Notes: generated by a model from the sequence alone, not told the origin. Shown: positions 16,772 through 27,513, numbered from the stretch's first letter. The stretch is DNA of 62,211 nt from Lentimicrobiaceae bacterium (GCA_018661505.1 JABJIE010000072.1:1-62211), one strand, 5' to 3'. Program-made: numbers and translations.

Positions 16772-19066
16772 ATGGAACTAACTTATCTTGTTATAGTTAT
16801 TATACTTTTTATACTCGCAATCTCAGATTTAGTTGTAGGTGTGAGTAATGATGCTGTTAATTTTTTAAATTCTGCCATAGGATCTAAAACTGCATCGTTT
16901 AAAGTAATAATGATAATTGCAGCATTAGGTGTGCTTGTGGGAGCCATTTTTTCAAGTGGAATGATGGAGGTTGCTCGTAAGGGTATATTCAATCCTTCCA
17001 TGTTCTATTTCTCCGAGATAATGTTCATCTTCCTTGCAGTAATGATAACTGATGTAATACTCTTAGATGGCTTTAATACTCTAGGGATGCCTACCTCAAC
17101 CACAGTTTCTATAGTTTTTGAATTATTAGGTGCAGCAGTAGGTATGGCGACAATTAAATTAATGTGGGGTTCACCCGAATCGTTGGAACCAATAAAACAG
17201 TTTATGGTTGACAATAATCTTCTTAAAGATTTATCTTCCAATTTAACAGTAGCAAGTTTTATAAATACATCAAAAGCATTAGCCATAATAAGTGGTATAT
17301 TTTTATCTGTCTTGATAGCTTTTAGCGTTGGGGCAATCGTTCAATACATTGCGCGTATACTATTCTCCTTTAAATATGCATCACGCATTAAATATTTCGG
17401 TGCAATATGGGGTGGGATAGCATTCACAGTTATCACATATTTCATATTTATCAAAGGGGCCAAAGGTGCTGCCTTTATGACCTCTGATTTAAAACAGTGG
17501 TTTGTTACCAACACTTGGAATATTTTATTAATAAGTTTTGTGGGATGGACTTTGCTGTTACAGTTACTTCAACTATTATTCAAGATAAATGTCCTAAAGC
17601 TCATTGTGCTGGTGGGTACATTTTCTCTTGCAATGGCATTTGCAGGTAATGATTTGGTAAACTTTATTGGTGTGCCATTGGCTGGCTGGGCTTCTTTTCA
17701 GGAGTGGTCACTAAACCCATCCATACATCCTGATAGCATGTTAATGTCAGCGCTAGGTGGTAAGGTTAAAACGCCTACACTGTTTCTTTTATTTGCGGGA
17801 TTAATTATGGTAGTAACCTTGTTCTTAAATAAAAAGTCCAAATCAGTTGTTCAAACCTCACTTGATCTTTCTCGCCAAAATAGTGGAGACGAAAGATTTC
17901 CACCAACTGCTGTATCACGAGCAATCGTAAAAGCTGGATTAAATATGTCTAAAACATTTGCATTTATAGTCCCAAACCCTATAGTACGGCATATAAATAA
18001 ACAATTTGAACCCATACCAATTAAAAATAAGAAAGGTGAGGAAGTGCTTGCATTTGATCTTATCAGAGCATCAGTAAACCTTGTTGTTGCGAGTATTCTA
18101 ATAGCCTTTGGTACTTCGCTGAAGTTACCCTTGTCCACAACCTATGTTACATTTATGGTAGCAATGGGGACCTCATTGGCAGATAATGCTTGGGGAAGAG
18201 ATAGTGCAGTTTACAGGGTTTCGGGAGTTATGGCAGTTGTAGGGGGTTGGTTCCTAACAGCGTTAACGGCTTTCTGCCTATCATTCATAGTTGTAGGCTT
18301 GCTGACAGCTGGGGGTATATTCGCAATAATCGCATTTGTATTTATTACGGGCTTCCTTATTTATCGTACCCATGGTTTGCATAAGAAAAGAGAAGAAGAA
18401 AAAAGTAGCGAAAAAAGCATTGATACAATTAATGATGATACCATTGTAGAAAGCTCAGCTAATGCTATTACCAGCAATTTAGATATTGTAACCAAACAGC
18501 TAAAGAATGTTATAATATCTCTTAAAGATGAAGATTATAAATCTTTGAAAAAAGCCAAGAAAAAAATAGATTCTGTTACTTCTAGAACCAAATATCTAAA
18601 GGATAACATTGGATCAATAATAGAGAAACTTAGAGATGACAATGAAAATGACTATCATTTTGTTCAGGTTTTAGACTACCTAAGGGAAATACTTCACAAT
18701 GCATCATATATAATCAGACCTTCAATGGATCATGTTTCCAATAACCATAAGCCTTTACTAGAAGTTCAGGTGGATGAGCTCATGAAAACATGGGATGAAT
18801 TCAATAATCTTTCAACTCAAATAGTTGAAAGTATTCATAATCCTTCTGAAGCAAATGAAGAAGATATTCTCAATTCTCAGCAAAAAGTATTGGATATCCT
18901 CAAACAGAATAATAAACTGCAGTTAAGGAGGCTTAAAAATTCTGAATCAGGAACAAAAAATAGTATCACTTATCTTAAGTTTATTGATGAGTGGCGACAT
19001 ATGGTTCTACACATTGGTAACCTATATAAGTCATATCGCGATTTTGTTGATTATCAAAAGAATTGA
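16772..19066 (+). CDS. PiT-family phosphate transporter with C-terminal PhoU-like domain
   Basis: A 764-residue protein. Residues 1-540 are a PiT permease with the two inverted signatures, SNDAVNFLNSAIGSKTA near the N-terminus and AGNDLVNFIGVPLAG in the middle, and about ten or more membrane helices. Residues about 555-760 are a charged, helical, soluble region (NLDIVTKQLKNVIISLKDED and onwards) that resembles PhoU helical bundles. PiT carriers import phosphate with a cation, and PhoU domains act as regulators. Fusion of the two would allow direct gating by phosphate status. The downstream hairpin at 19091-19124 ends the transcript. Confidence 0.85.
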   Translation: MELTYLVIVIILFILAISDLVVGVSNDAVNFLNSAIGSKTASFKVIMIIAALGVLVGAIFSSGMMEVARKGIFNPSMFYFSEIMFIFLAVMITDVILLDGFNTLGMPTSTTVSIVFELLGAAVGMATIKLMWGSPESLEPIKQFMVDNNLLKDLSSNLTVASFINTSKALAIISGIFLSVLIAFSVGAIVQYIARILFSFKYASRIKYFGAIWGGIAFTVITYFIFIKGAKGAAFMTSDLKQWFVTNTWNILLISFVGWTLLLQLLQLLFKINVLKLIVLVGTFSLAMAFAGNDLVNFIGVPLAGWASFQEWSLNPSIHPDSMLMSALGGKVKTPTLFLLFAGLIMVVTLFLNKKSKSVVQTSLDLSRQNSGDERFPPTAVSRAIVKAGLNMSKTFAFIVPNPIVRHINKQFEPIPIKNKKGEEVLAFDLIRASVNLVVASILIAFGTSLKLPLSTTYVTFMVAMGTSLADNAWGRDSAVYRVSGVMAVVGGWFLTALTAFCLSFIVVGLLTAGGIFAIIAFVFITGFLIYRTHGLHKKREEEKSSEKSIDTINDDTIVESSANAITSNLDIVTKQLKNVIISLKDEDYKSLKKAKKKIDSVTSRTKYLKDNIGSIIEKLRDDNENDYHFVQVLDYLREILHNASYIIRPSMDHVSNNHKPLLEVQVDELMKTWDEFNNLSTQIVESIHNPSEANEEDILNSQQKVLDILKQNNKLQLRRLKNSESGTKNSITYLKFIDEWRHMVLHIGNLYKSYRDFVDYQKN

Positions 19067-19090
19067 TAGGAACATATAAATAGTACTAAA

Positions 19091-19132
19091 AAAGGGCAGT
19101 TAAGCTATAAGCAGACTGCCCTTTATTTTTTT
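19091..19132 (+). terminator. Rho-independent terminator
   Basis: A 10 bp perfect stem (AAAGGGCAGT with ACTGCCCTTT), a 14-base loop and a following T-rich tract (ATTTTTTT). It lies 25 bases after the phosphate transporter stop and, because the stem is preceded by an A run, may also serve the convergent prmC gene. Confidence 0.85.
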
Positions 19133-19194
19133 GCCAATACTTAAAAGGTCCAATAAAATGTTTGGATAGTATTAAATTATGGATCTAATTAGGA

Positions 19195-20064
19195 TCAGTC
19201 CATTTTAATTGCGGTTACAAACCTATCCTTGGAATTGATGTCCTTGTGGATTAGGACATTTATATAACCACTTTTTGTCAATAAATCTTTTAATTTATGT
19301 CCCATGGCTTCATTTATCTCTAGGTATAGTCGTCCTCTGGGCTTTAGTTTTTCACAAGATAAATCAATTATAGCTTTATAATATTTTAAAGGGTCATCAT
19401 CGGGCACAAACAAGGCTATGTGAGGTTCATAATCAATAACGTTAGAACTCATTAATATTTTCTCTGAATTTGTTACGTAAGGTGGATTACTAACAATAAT
19501 GTCGAAATTTGACAGATTACTTACCAATTGCTTCTCTGTAATATCCAAATTCTTAAAATTTATTATCGCATTATTATTGCTTGCATTGAATTTGGCAATT
19601 TCAAGTGCATCATCACTCTTATCAACGGCATAAATATCAGGGTTTGATAGCATATGATACAGAGCAATGGCAATGCAACCTGAACCTGTTCCCACATCTA
19701 GTAGCTTTAAACCATTGGTATTTTCACTTTTCAATATTAGCATAACCAGTTCTTCCGTTTCAGGCCTTGGTATTAAAACATTTGAATTAACGGATATATT
19801 AAAATCCAAAAATTCTTCCAACCCAGTAATATGCTGAACAGGTTTCATTGCTTTTAATTCATCTAATGCATTTTTAAGGATAAGTATCTCTGATTCTGAT
19901 ATGCGTATATCTGGATTCATCAACATCTCATTACGAGTATAGCCAATAAAGTGCTGTATAATTATTGCCATTAAAGACTCAGATTCATTCGCACCATAAA
20001 GTTCGATGAGCTGTTGACCATAAATACTTTTTATATCTCGCAATAAATTATTACTGATGTCCAT
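19195..20064 (-). CDS. prmC: Release factor glutamine methyltransferase
   Basis: A 289-residue protein with the PrmC/HemK layout: an N-terminal helical domain (about 1-90), a TGLEEFLDFNISVNSNVLIP linker with PRPETEELV, a SAM-binding LLDVGTGSGCIAIAL motif, and NPPYV, which places the glutamine amide. It methylates the Gln of the GGQ motif in peptide release factors. It is cytoplasmic. It is transcribed alone on the minus strand. The 245-base gap upstream (20065-20309) carries no coding signal that I can support. Confidence 0.94.
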   Translation of the reverse strand: MDISNNLLRDIKSIYGQQLIELYGANESESLMAIIIQHFIGYTRNEMLMNPDIRISESEILILKNALDELKAMKPVQHITGLEEFLDFNISVNSNVLIPRPETEELVMLILKSENTNGLKLLDVGTGSGCIAIALYHMLSNPDIYAVDKSDDALEIAKFNASNNNAIINFKNLDITEKQLVSNLSNFDIIVSNPPYVTNSEKILMSSNVIDYEPHIALFVPDDDPLKYYKAIIDLSCEKLKPRGRLYLEINEAMGHKLKDLLTKSGYINVLIHKDINSKDRFVTAIKMD

Positions 20065-20309
20065 AATGCAAATTACTGAAAATCTTTTCTAAGTATAGGT
20101 CTACAATTCATTTTTAAGTAATTTATCATTCCAACACCCATTGACAAGTATAAAATTACAAAGAAAAAGATTTTAAACCTTATGTTAATGAAAAGCAAAT
20201 AATAAATGAACTAGCTATGTAGCATATGAATTATTATTTTGCATCCACATAAATAATTGCTTCATTATGTTATTTTTGTACAGCTTAAAGGATCACTAAA
20301 TACTATATC

Positions 20310-20795
20310 ATGTATAAATTTTTACTATTATTCACCACTAGAATATTGGTTGTTTTTTCAATGGCCTTGATATTATTAATTCCGCAATACGTTGTTTCAC
20401 AGGGAATAAACAAGGTAGATATTTCTAGCTTAACCGTTAATGAATTGTCGAAAATGGTTGAGTCAAGGGAATTTGCCAGCGGACCATATGAAAACTTCGC
20501 AAATGATCAAACAAACAATTACTATGTGCTTTCGACACAGGATATTGAACATAAATTTGTCACTTTATATATTTTAGAGCAATCCTACAATAGTAACTTT
20601 ATGGTAAATATTGGCTCGAGTAGTGACTTAGATTTACACTTTTTTCTGGTAAATAAAGTTCATGGTAAAACCGACTTGGATATTTATACTGAATTAAATA
20701 CATACATTGATAAAGCTAACAATGCAATTGAAAGTATGAACCAAGAGCAACTACGACTTTGGGAGTTGCAACATAACAAGTTCTCTTCCAAATAA
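20310..20795 (+). CDS. Small exported protein, unknown
   Basis: A 161-residue protein with an N-terminal hydrophobic segment (about residues 5-30, ending VVSQG), so probably exported. The rest has no family signature that I recognise; the C-terminal 40 residues are likely helical (IDKANNAIESMNQEQLRLWE). It lies 3 bases before a T9SS cargo gene and probably shares its transcript. A TATTTTTG element at 20271-20278 could drive the group, but its -33 partner is not at normal spacing. Confidence 0.65.
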   Translation: MYKFLLLFTTRILVVFSMALILLIPQYVVSQGINKVDISSLTVNELSKMVESREFASGPYENFANDQTNNYYVLSTQDIEHKFVTLYILEQSYNSNFMVNIGSSSDLDLHFFLVNKVHGKTDLDIYTELNTYIDKANNAIESMNQEQLRLWELQHNKFSSK

Positions 20796-20798
20796 AAT

Positions 20799-23339
20799 AT
20801 GTTACCTATGAAAAAATTAGTATTACTTATCATAATTCTTGGATTTACTATTACATCTTTTGGTCAAGCAGGAACATGTGAACAATCTGATCCTTTTTGT
20901 ACTAGTAATATATACACTTTCCCTGCAGGCGTTAATACTGGAACTGCTCAACAAGGGCCTTACTATGGATGTCTTCAGACACGACCTAATCCTGCATGGT
21001 ATCATATGAAAATTGCAATTGAAGGATCTATAAATATCTTCATGTACACTACACCTGCAAAAGATATTGATTTTATTTGTTGGGGGCCATTTAATGATCC
21101 GGTTGCACCATGTGCTTCATCTCTCACAGCAAGTAAAGTGGTTGATTGTAGTTATTCTCCAAGTACAACAGAAATGTGCAACATTCCTTATGGACAAGTT
21201 GGTGAATATTATATTTTACTCATAACAAATTATTCAAACCAGGCATGTAATATAACTTTTGAGAAACAGTCTGGAACCGGTGAAACTGACTGTACAATTG
21301 TTCCACCTCCAGTTTCAAACAATGGGCCATTATGTCTCCATGATACTCTTGAACTATATGCTGACACAATAAATAATGCTACTTATATGTGGTCTGGTCC
21401 CGCAGGCTTTACATCCACTGTTCAAAATCCAGTAATTTATGATGTTGGGTTTGATAATGCTGGCGTTTATGAGCTTGTAATTACATTAAATGGAAGCCCT
21501 AGTGCACCTGTTGAGACTATCGTATCAATAAGTGCCCTACCAACACCTGACTTTAGCTTTAATGAGGCATGCTTTGGTGATACGACATTTTTAGTAGATG
21601 AATCAACAATAGAACCACCCTCATCTCAAATTGCAGCATGGCTTTGGGACTTTGGAGATGGACAAACTGGTAATAATCAAAATGAAGAACATATTTATGG
21701 AAACATAGGTGCATATGATGTAACGCTTACCACATCAACGGGATTTATGATGTGTTCGAGGTCCATTACCAAAACCGTTAATGTTTATAGTGCTGCCACT
21801 GTTGAAGCTGGTAATGATATTACCATTCCCAATGGATGGGAGGCACAACTTGACGGCGAAGTTTCAGGGGGTTCCGGAGGATATAATCTTCTTTGGGAAC
21901 CACAGAACATGTTAATTGATCCTACAATAGTTGACCCAACTACAGTCCCAATGGGTGCAACACAAGTATTTTCGCTAAATGTTGAAGATGATGACTCAGG
22001 ATGCCTGAGCTCTGATAGTATGACAGTAATTGTTACTGGTGGTGCCTTAGCAGTAACTGCCACTGCTAGTCCTACCACAATTTGCCAGGATGATCAAGTA
22101 AACCTTAACGCATTGCCTTCGGGAGGTTCTGGTAATAACCAATATTCATGGACTTCCAATCCACCTGGTTTTACTGCTTCAATTAAAGAACCGTCTGATT
22201 TTCCACAGGTTAACACAACTTACAATGTTGAAGTATTTGATGGCCAAAATACTGTTAATGCATCCGTATCAGTTGTTGTAAAAGCAAGGCCAATAGGAAA
22301 TGCTGGCAATGACAAACCAATTACAGTTGGTACATCAACAACATTAGATGGATCAAGTGCTTCTGGAGGTACTGGAGACCACTCTTATGTATGGACACCT
22401 TCTCACTTGCTTGAAAACAACACCATACTTCATCCTCAAACAATAATTTTAAACGAAAGTACAGAGTTCTCTTTTACTATTAACGACGCAAATGGATGCT
22501 CAAGTGTTCCAGATAATATGTTTGTAATTGCAGGAGGTGACGCATTGGGAGTATTTCCAACTTCCTCCGCAGACAATAATGTTATATGCCAAGGTGAAAT
22601 GGTGGATTTATTTCCAAATGCATCTGGTGGTGGTGGAAATTACACCTATAGTTGGACCAGTGATAATGGCTTTACATCAAACGAAATGTCTCCACAGGTT
22701 AATCCATGGGAAACCACTATATATACAGTAGAAGTTGATGATTCATACACAATAGTAACCGGACAGATTACCATAAATGTAAATCACACACCAGTTGTTG
22801 ACCTTATTCCAGCCAATACAAATGTATGGGGACAAGACACAATAAAAGTGTGTGTTAGAGACACTGTATTGCTTGATGCAACCGACCCATTAAATCCTCC
22901 ACTCATGGACTATTTATGGTCAACCTCAGCTACATCTCCATCAATTACTGTTTCAACAAATGGAAGCTGGGTTTCATTTGATTCCTATTGGGCAAATGCT
23001 GTAAATCCTGCAACAGGATGTACAGGTACTGGTTCAATTACAATATTCTTTGATTTTGACGAATGTAGTATAGGAATAGATGAAGAAGAAATATCAAAGA
23101 GTATCAAGGTTATTCCAAACCCTGCTTCTGAATACATTGAAGTTACCACAATTAACCTAAGAGGAACCATATCCATAAACTTGAGAAATGTATTTGGGCA
23201 GATAGTATGGAGTAGTAGCATAAATGGAGATATCGAAAACAAAGAAGTAATTTCTCTGAAGAACCTCGCCAGTGGACAATACATTGTTGAAGTAATAAAT
23301 GTTGGAAACTCCTATTACCAAAAGGTTATCAAAAATTAA
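20799..23339 (+). CDS. Secreted PKD-domain protein with type A T9SS sorting domain
   Basis: An 846-residue protein (or 843 if the second ATG at 20808 is used, which gives a better signal peptide beginning MKKLVLL). After the signal is a domain of about 140 residues that starts SDPFC and contains DIDFICWGPF, common in secreted Bacteroidota proteins. Next come Ig/PKD-like repeats, including WLWDFGDGQTG, with repeated motifs such as YSWTS and GGSG. Residues about 770-846 form a type A C-terminal sorting domain (IPNPASEYIEV, ASGQYIVEV, QKVIKN). It should pass the outer membrane by the type IX system. Function may be adhesive. Confidence 0.85.
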   Translation: MLPMKKLVLLIIILGFTITSFGQAGTCEQSDPFCTSNIYTFPAGVNTGTAQQGPYYGCLQTRPNPAWYHMKIAIEGSINIFMYTTPAKDIDFICWGPFNDPVAPCASSLTASKVVDCSYSPSTTEMCNIPYGQVGEYYILLITNYSNQACNITFEKQSGTGETDCTIVPPPVSNNGPLCLHDTLELYADTINNATYMWSGPAGFTSTVQNPVIYDVGFDNAGVYELVITLNGSPSAPVETIVSISALPTPDFSFNEACFGDTTFLVDESTIEPPSSQIAAWLWDFGDGQTGNNQNEEHIYGNIGAYDVTLTTSTGFMMCSRSITKTVNVYSAATVEAGNDITIPNGWEAQLDGEVSGGSGGYNLLWEPQNMLIDPTIVDPTTVPMGATQVFSLNVEDDDSGCLSSDSMTVIVTGGALAVTATASPTTICQDDQVNLNALPSGGSGNNQYSWTSNPPGFTASIKEPSDFPQVNTTYNVEVFDGQNTVNASVSVVVKARPIGNAGNDKPITVGTSTTLDGSSASGGTGDHSYVWTPSHLLENNTILHPQTIILNESTEFSFTINDANGCSSVPDNMFVIAGGDALGVFPTSSADNNVICQGEMVDLFPNASGGGGNYTYSWTSDNGFTSNEMSPQVNPWETTIYTVEVDDSYTIVTGQITINVNHTPVVDLIPANTNVWGQDTIKVCVRDTVLLDATDPLNPPLMDYLWSTSATSPSITVSTNGSWVSFDSYWANAVNPATGCTGTGSITIFFDFDECSIGIDEEEISKSIKVIPNPASEYIEVTTINLRGTISINLRNVFGQIVWSSSINGDIENKEVISLKNLASGQYIVEVINVGNSYYQKVIKN

Positions 23340-23342
23340 TCA

Positions 23343-25349
23343 ATGACTAAATTAAAAAGCACCTATTTTAATTTTAAAATGAATAGTATAAGCCGTAGAT
23401 CATTATTTCTTTTAATACTAGTTTTTATAATTAATTTGGACTCATTGCAAGCTCAGGAAAGAAACTGCAATTATGTTGTTCCCACCCAGGCTAGTACATG
23501 GGTTTTTGGAGAGTATGCCAGAATCAAATTTGCACAACCTACAAATGAAATTTTACCTACCTCGGGTAATTATGGTCTTCCCTTTGGTTCTTCATCAATT
23601 TCTGATGAAAATGGAAATCTAATTCTTTTCTCAAATGGAGAAAATGTATGGAATAAAAGCTATAATCTGATGCAAAATGGATCAGGATTAGCAGGAAGTA
23701 AATATGGAGGTCAATCATCACTTATTGTCCCACATCCTGGAAACAGCAATAAGTATTTTGTTTTTACTACCAACAAATACATTTCAAATTTTTACACCGA
23801 AGGGATAAATTATTCCGTTGCTGATTTCAGCAGTTCAAATATGGGTGAGATTACTTCAAAAAACAATCAGATACTTACCAAAAACTCAAAGGTTATATGT
23901 GCTGTAAGGCATTCTAATAATACAGACTACTGGGTTATTGTTCATGGCTTTGGAGATGAAAATGGAGGAACATTTTATTCATTTCATGTTGATACATTGG
24001 GAGTAAACCCAACACCTGTTTCAAGTACCGTAGGTATAATACAAAAAGATGACATCAATAATCAGTTTGGGTATTTGAAGGCATCTCCCAACGGAACAAA
24101 ACTTGCAATAACACTCCCTAGTGTCGGTATTATTGAGTTATTTGACTTCAATAATGAAACTGGTTCGGTTAGTAATCCCATATCTACTGGTTCAGGAAGC
24201 TATTATTTTCCATTTGGTCTAGAGTTCTCTCCGGATAATACCAAACTATATGCAACAACCTCTCCCTTAAATCCTGACACTAGCTATTTATATCAATTTA
24301 ACTTACTTGGTACAGATCCACTACAGAACCCTGTGGCAATAAATAAATTTGCTTACAATGGATTAACATCAGATAGCTTAATGTACGGCTTGCAAATGGG
24401 TGTAGATGGTAAGGTTTATGTTTCAAAAACAATGCAAGCAGGTGTAGGAATGACTAACTTGGATGTTATATACAACCCCAACCGTGATGGCCTCAGTTGT
24501 AATTTCAATGAGCTAAACAGTGCCACAAACAATGGAATATCATTAAATGGTGCTATGACACAATCTGGGCTTCCTGATTTTGTTTCAACATTTTTAAATA
24601 TTCCACATTTTTATTACCTGGATCAATGCTTAAATGACACAACTAATTTCATCATAAGAAATACTGCAAACCTTACACCATCTTGGAATTTTAAAGACCC
24701 TGCAGGAACTTCAGATTTATCAAACCCACTGAACCCAAAGTATATATTTAGTGAGGCAGGCACATATGACGTTGAGCTTACCGAATCATACGAAGGAGAA
24801 ACTTATACATTTAGTGAAGATGTTGTAATTAATCCATTACCATCAGTCGATATTGGATTGGGATCTAATATAATCTATATTTTACAAGGCTCATCAATAA
24901 GACTAGATGCTGGTGATGGCATGGATGTATATTCATGGACTCCTGCAGGTAGCAATAACCAATATTTGGACGTAGATCAAGAAGGGTACTATATAGCTAC
25001 AGTTACAGACTTTAATTGTTGTTCAAATTCAGACACCGTTGAAATTAAATATGCTTCCCTTAGTTATCCAAATGCCTTTAAACCAACTAGTAATATCTCT
25101 GACAATAAAACCTTTAAAGTTTTAGGTGATATTAGTGCCATCTCAAAATATCAATTTAGAATATTTAATAGATGGGGCCAACTCATATTTGAGACTGATA
25201 ACCCCCAAAATGGATGGGATGGTACCCAAGATGGTGAATATGCTCCAATGGGAACATATATTTATACATCTGTTTTTACAAGCTTTGAAAGCGGCATACA
25301 ATCAGCCATTAACATCACAAATACCGGAACTGTTACTCTGATAAGATAA
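23343..25349 (+). CDS. Secreted protein with CHU_C / type B T9SS C-terminal domain
   Basis: A 668-residue exported protein with a signal near residues 15-38. Residues 45-420 look like a beta-propeller-like region with repeats such as FGSSSISDENGNLILFSNG and FGLEFSPDNTKLYATTS. A PKD-like unit follows (about 450-500). Residues about 575-668 are a gliding-motility-associated C-terminal (CHU_C) domain with PNAFKP, FRIFNRWGQLIFET, GWDGTQDGEYAPMGTYIY. The gene follows the type A cargo after 3 bases and precedes tex by 12, so they probably share a transcript. Confidence 0.85.
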   Translation: MTKLKSTYFNFKMNSISRRSLFLLILVFIINLDSLQAQERNCNYVVPTQASTWVFGEYARIKFAQPTNEILPTSGNYGLPFGSSSISDENGNLILFSNGENVWNKSYNLMQNGSGLAGSKYGGQSSLIVPHPGNSNKYFVFTTNKYISNFYTEGINYSVADFSSSNMGEITSKNNQILTKNSKVICAVRHSNNTDYWVIVHGFGDENGGTFYSFHVDTLGVNPTPVSSTVGIIQKDDINNQFGYLKASPNGTKLAITLPSVGIIELFDFNNETGSVSNPISTGSGSYYFPFGLEFSPDNTKLYATTSPLNPDTSYLYQFNLLGTDPLQNPVAINKFAYNGLTSDSLMYGLQMGVDGKVYVSKTMQAGVGMTNLDVIYNPNRDGLSCNFNELNSATNNGISLNGAMTQSGLPDFVSTFLNIPHFYYLDQCLNDTTNFIIRNTANLTPSWNFKDPAGTSDLSNPLNPKYIFSEAGTYDVELTESYEGETYTFSEDVVINPLPSVDIGLGSNIIYILQGSSIRLDAGDGMDVYSWTPAGSNNQYLDVDQEGYYIATVTDFNCCSNSDTVEIKYASLSYPNAFKPTSNISDNKTFKVLGDISAISKYQFRIFNRWGQLIFETDNPQNGWDGTQDGEYAPMGTYIYTSVFTSFESGIQSAINITNTGTVTLIR

Positions 25350-25361
25350 TTTAATTAAAGC

Positions 25362-27491
25362 ATGAGAACTTTTGCTGAGATTGCCTCCACTAAATTGAAT
25401 GTCGCAGAGTGGCAAATAGAAAACTCTGTTGAACTCCTCGCCGGAGGTGCAACAATACCATTTATTGCAAGATACCGAAAAGATAAGACAGGTGATCTAA
25501 CCGATGTTGAACTCATAGAAATAAAAACTCTTTTTGACAAGTACATTGCCTTAGAAGAACGAAAGAAATCCATTCTTTTATCATTGGAAGAAAGTGGTAA
25601 TATTACAGATGAAATTAGAAAAACAATTGGTGAATCAGAGACATTATCTGATGTAGAAGATATTTACCTTCCATTTAAACCCAAGCGTAAAACAAGAGCT
25701 GTAATCGCAAAAGAAAACGGTTTGGAATCGTTGGCAAAGATGATAATGGCAGAGAATATATCAGACTTAGAATATACAGCTAATAAATTTACATCAAACA
25801 ATCCCAATATAAATACCACCGATGATGCTATTGCCGGCGCCAGAGACATTATAGCAGAATGGATAAGCGAAAAACAGTGGGTCCGAAAAAATCTTAGACA
25901 ACAATTTGAAATTCATGCTACGATAACATCAAAGGTATCAAAGGGCAAGGAGGAAGAAGCTCACAATTATCGTAGTTGGTTTGACTGGTCAGAAAATGCA
26001 TCCAAAGCAGCCCCTCATAGGATACTGGCGATTTTAAGAGGTGAAAAAGAAAAGTTGATTAAAGTAAAGATAGAACCTGATAAGGACAAAGCCATAATAT
26101 TTATCACATCTGGCCTAGTAAAAATGAACACCGAAGCATCTAAACAGAAATCACTTGCAATAAAGGATTCAATAACCAGGTTAATTTTTCCTTCGTTGGA
26201 AAATGAGTTTAGAAATACTCTCAAAGAAAAAGCTGATGAGGCATCCATTGATATCTTTGGTAATAATCTTAAACAACTGCTATTGGCTCCACCATTGGGT
26301 CAAAAAAGGATACTAGCAATAGACCCTGGCTTTAGAAGTGGATGTAAAGTTGTTTGCCTTGATAAAACTGGAAAGTTACTTCATAACGACAATATATATC
26401 CACATCCGCCTCAGAGGGAAAGCTCATTGGCAATAAAGAAAATAAATAACATGGTTAACGCCTATGATATTGAAGCAATAGCCATAGGTAATGGCACGGC
26501 AGGGCGTGAAACTGAAATTTTAATTGAAAGGATTAAGTTCAATAAGGATATAATTGCTGTTTCGGTTAATGAAGACGGGGCTTCTGTATATTCAGCTTCA
26601 TCGATTGCCAGAGAAGAATTTCCTGATTATGATGTTACCGTAAGAGGAGCAGTATCAATAGGAAGGCGATTGATGGACCCATTGGCTGAACTTGTAAAAA
26701 TTGATCCTAAGTCCATTGGAGTTGGCCAGTACCAACATGATGTTGACCAAAAGTTATTAAAAAGAAGTTTGCAAACTACCATCGAATTATGCGTTAACAA
26801 TGTGGGTGTTGATTTAAATAGTGCCAGCAAAGAACTGTTAAGTCATATATCAGGATTAGGAGCTAAATTAGCATCTAATATTGTATCATTTCGCAATAAA
26901 AATGGTTTGTTTACAAACAGAAAAGAGTTATTGAAAGTTGATGGATTAGGAGCTAAGGCATTTGAGCAAAGTGCAGGATTTCTCAGAATAAAAGATGGTG
27001 ACAACCCTCTTGATTACACAGCAGTACATCCAGAGCAGTATACAATTGTGACAAAAATTGCATCAAAGCTTGGGGTTAGTATAAATCAGCTAGTGGGCAA
27101 TACCGATATGATTAGTAATGTTAATACCGATGAATTCATAAGTAATTCAATTGGCAATAGCACTTTTAAGGATATCTTGAAAGAGCTTGAAAAACCCGGT
27201 AGAGATCCACGAAAGAAATTTAAAACTTTTAAATTTGATGCTAATATTAAAAGTATTAATGATGTGAAGCCGGGAACCATATTACCAGGCATTATAACCA
27301 ACATAACAGCCTTTGGGGCCTTTGTTGATATTGGAGTAAAAGAATCTGCGTTATTACATAAAAGCCAGATTGCAAATGAATTTGTATCAAATCCAGGTGA
27401 TTATCTCAGGCTCAACCAGCAATTACAAGTAAAGGTAATAGATGTTGACATTGAACGAAAGAGAATAGGGCTAACTCTAAAGGGGTTGTAA
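25362..27491 (+). CDS. tex: Tex family transcription accessory RNA-binding protein
   Basis: A 709-residue protein with the full Tex layout: the N-terminal helical part with GGATIPFIARYRKD, the central YqgF-like nuclease fold with RILAIDPGFRSGCK and AIGNGTAGRETE, helix-hairpin-helix units with KELLKVDGLGAKAFEQSAGF, and a C-terminal S1 domain (about 638-709) with GAFVDIGVKESALLHKSQI. It binds nucleic acid and affects transcription; its exact role is not fully known. Cytoplasmic. It converges with rnhB with 22 bases between. Confidence 0.95.
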   Translation: MRTFAEIASTKLNVAEWQIENSVELLAGGATIPFIARYRKDKTGDLTDVELIEIKTLFDKYIALEERKKSILLSLEESGNITDEIRKTIGESETLSDVEDIYLPFKPKRKTRAVIAKENGLESLAKMIMAENISDLEYTANKFTSNNPNINTTDDAIAGARDIIAEWISEKQWVRKNLRQQFEIHATITSKVSKGKEEEAHNYRSWFDWSENASKAAPHRILAILRGEKEKLIKVKIEPDKDKAIIFITSGLVKMNTEASKQKSLAIKDSITRLIFPSLENEFRNTLKEKADEASIDIFGNNLKQLLLAPPLGQKRILAIDPGFRSGCKVVCLDKTGKLLHNDNIYPHPPQRESSLAIKKINNMVNAYDIEAIAIGNGTAGRETEILIERIKFNKDIIAVSVNEDGASVYSASSIAREEFPDYDVTVRGAVSIGRRLMDPLAELVKIDPKSIGVGQYQHDVDQKLLKRSLQTTIELCVNNVGVDLNSASKELLSHISGLGAKLASNIVSFRNKNGLFTNRKELLKVDGLGAKAFEQSAGFLRIKDGDNPLDYTAVHPEQYTIVTKIASKLGVSINQLVGNTDMISNVNTDEFISNSIGNSTFKDILKELEKPGRDPRKKFKTFKFDANIKSINDVKPGTILPGIITNITAFGAFVDIGVKESALLHKSQIANEFVSNPGDYLRLNQQLQVKVIDVDIERKRIGLTLKGL

Positions 27492-27513
27492 ATAACACAA
27501 GTGATACTTATGC

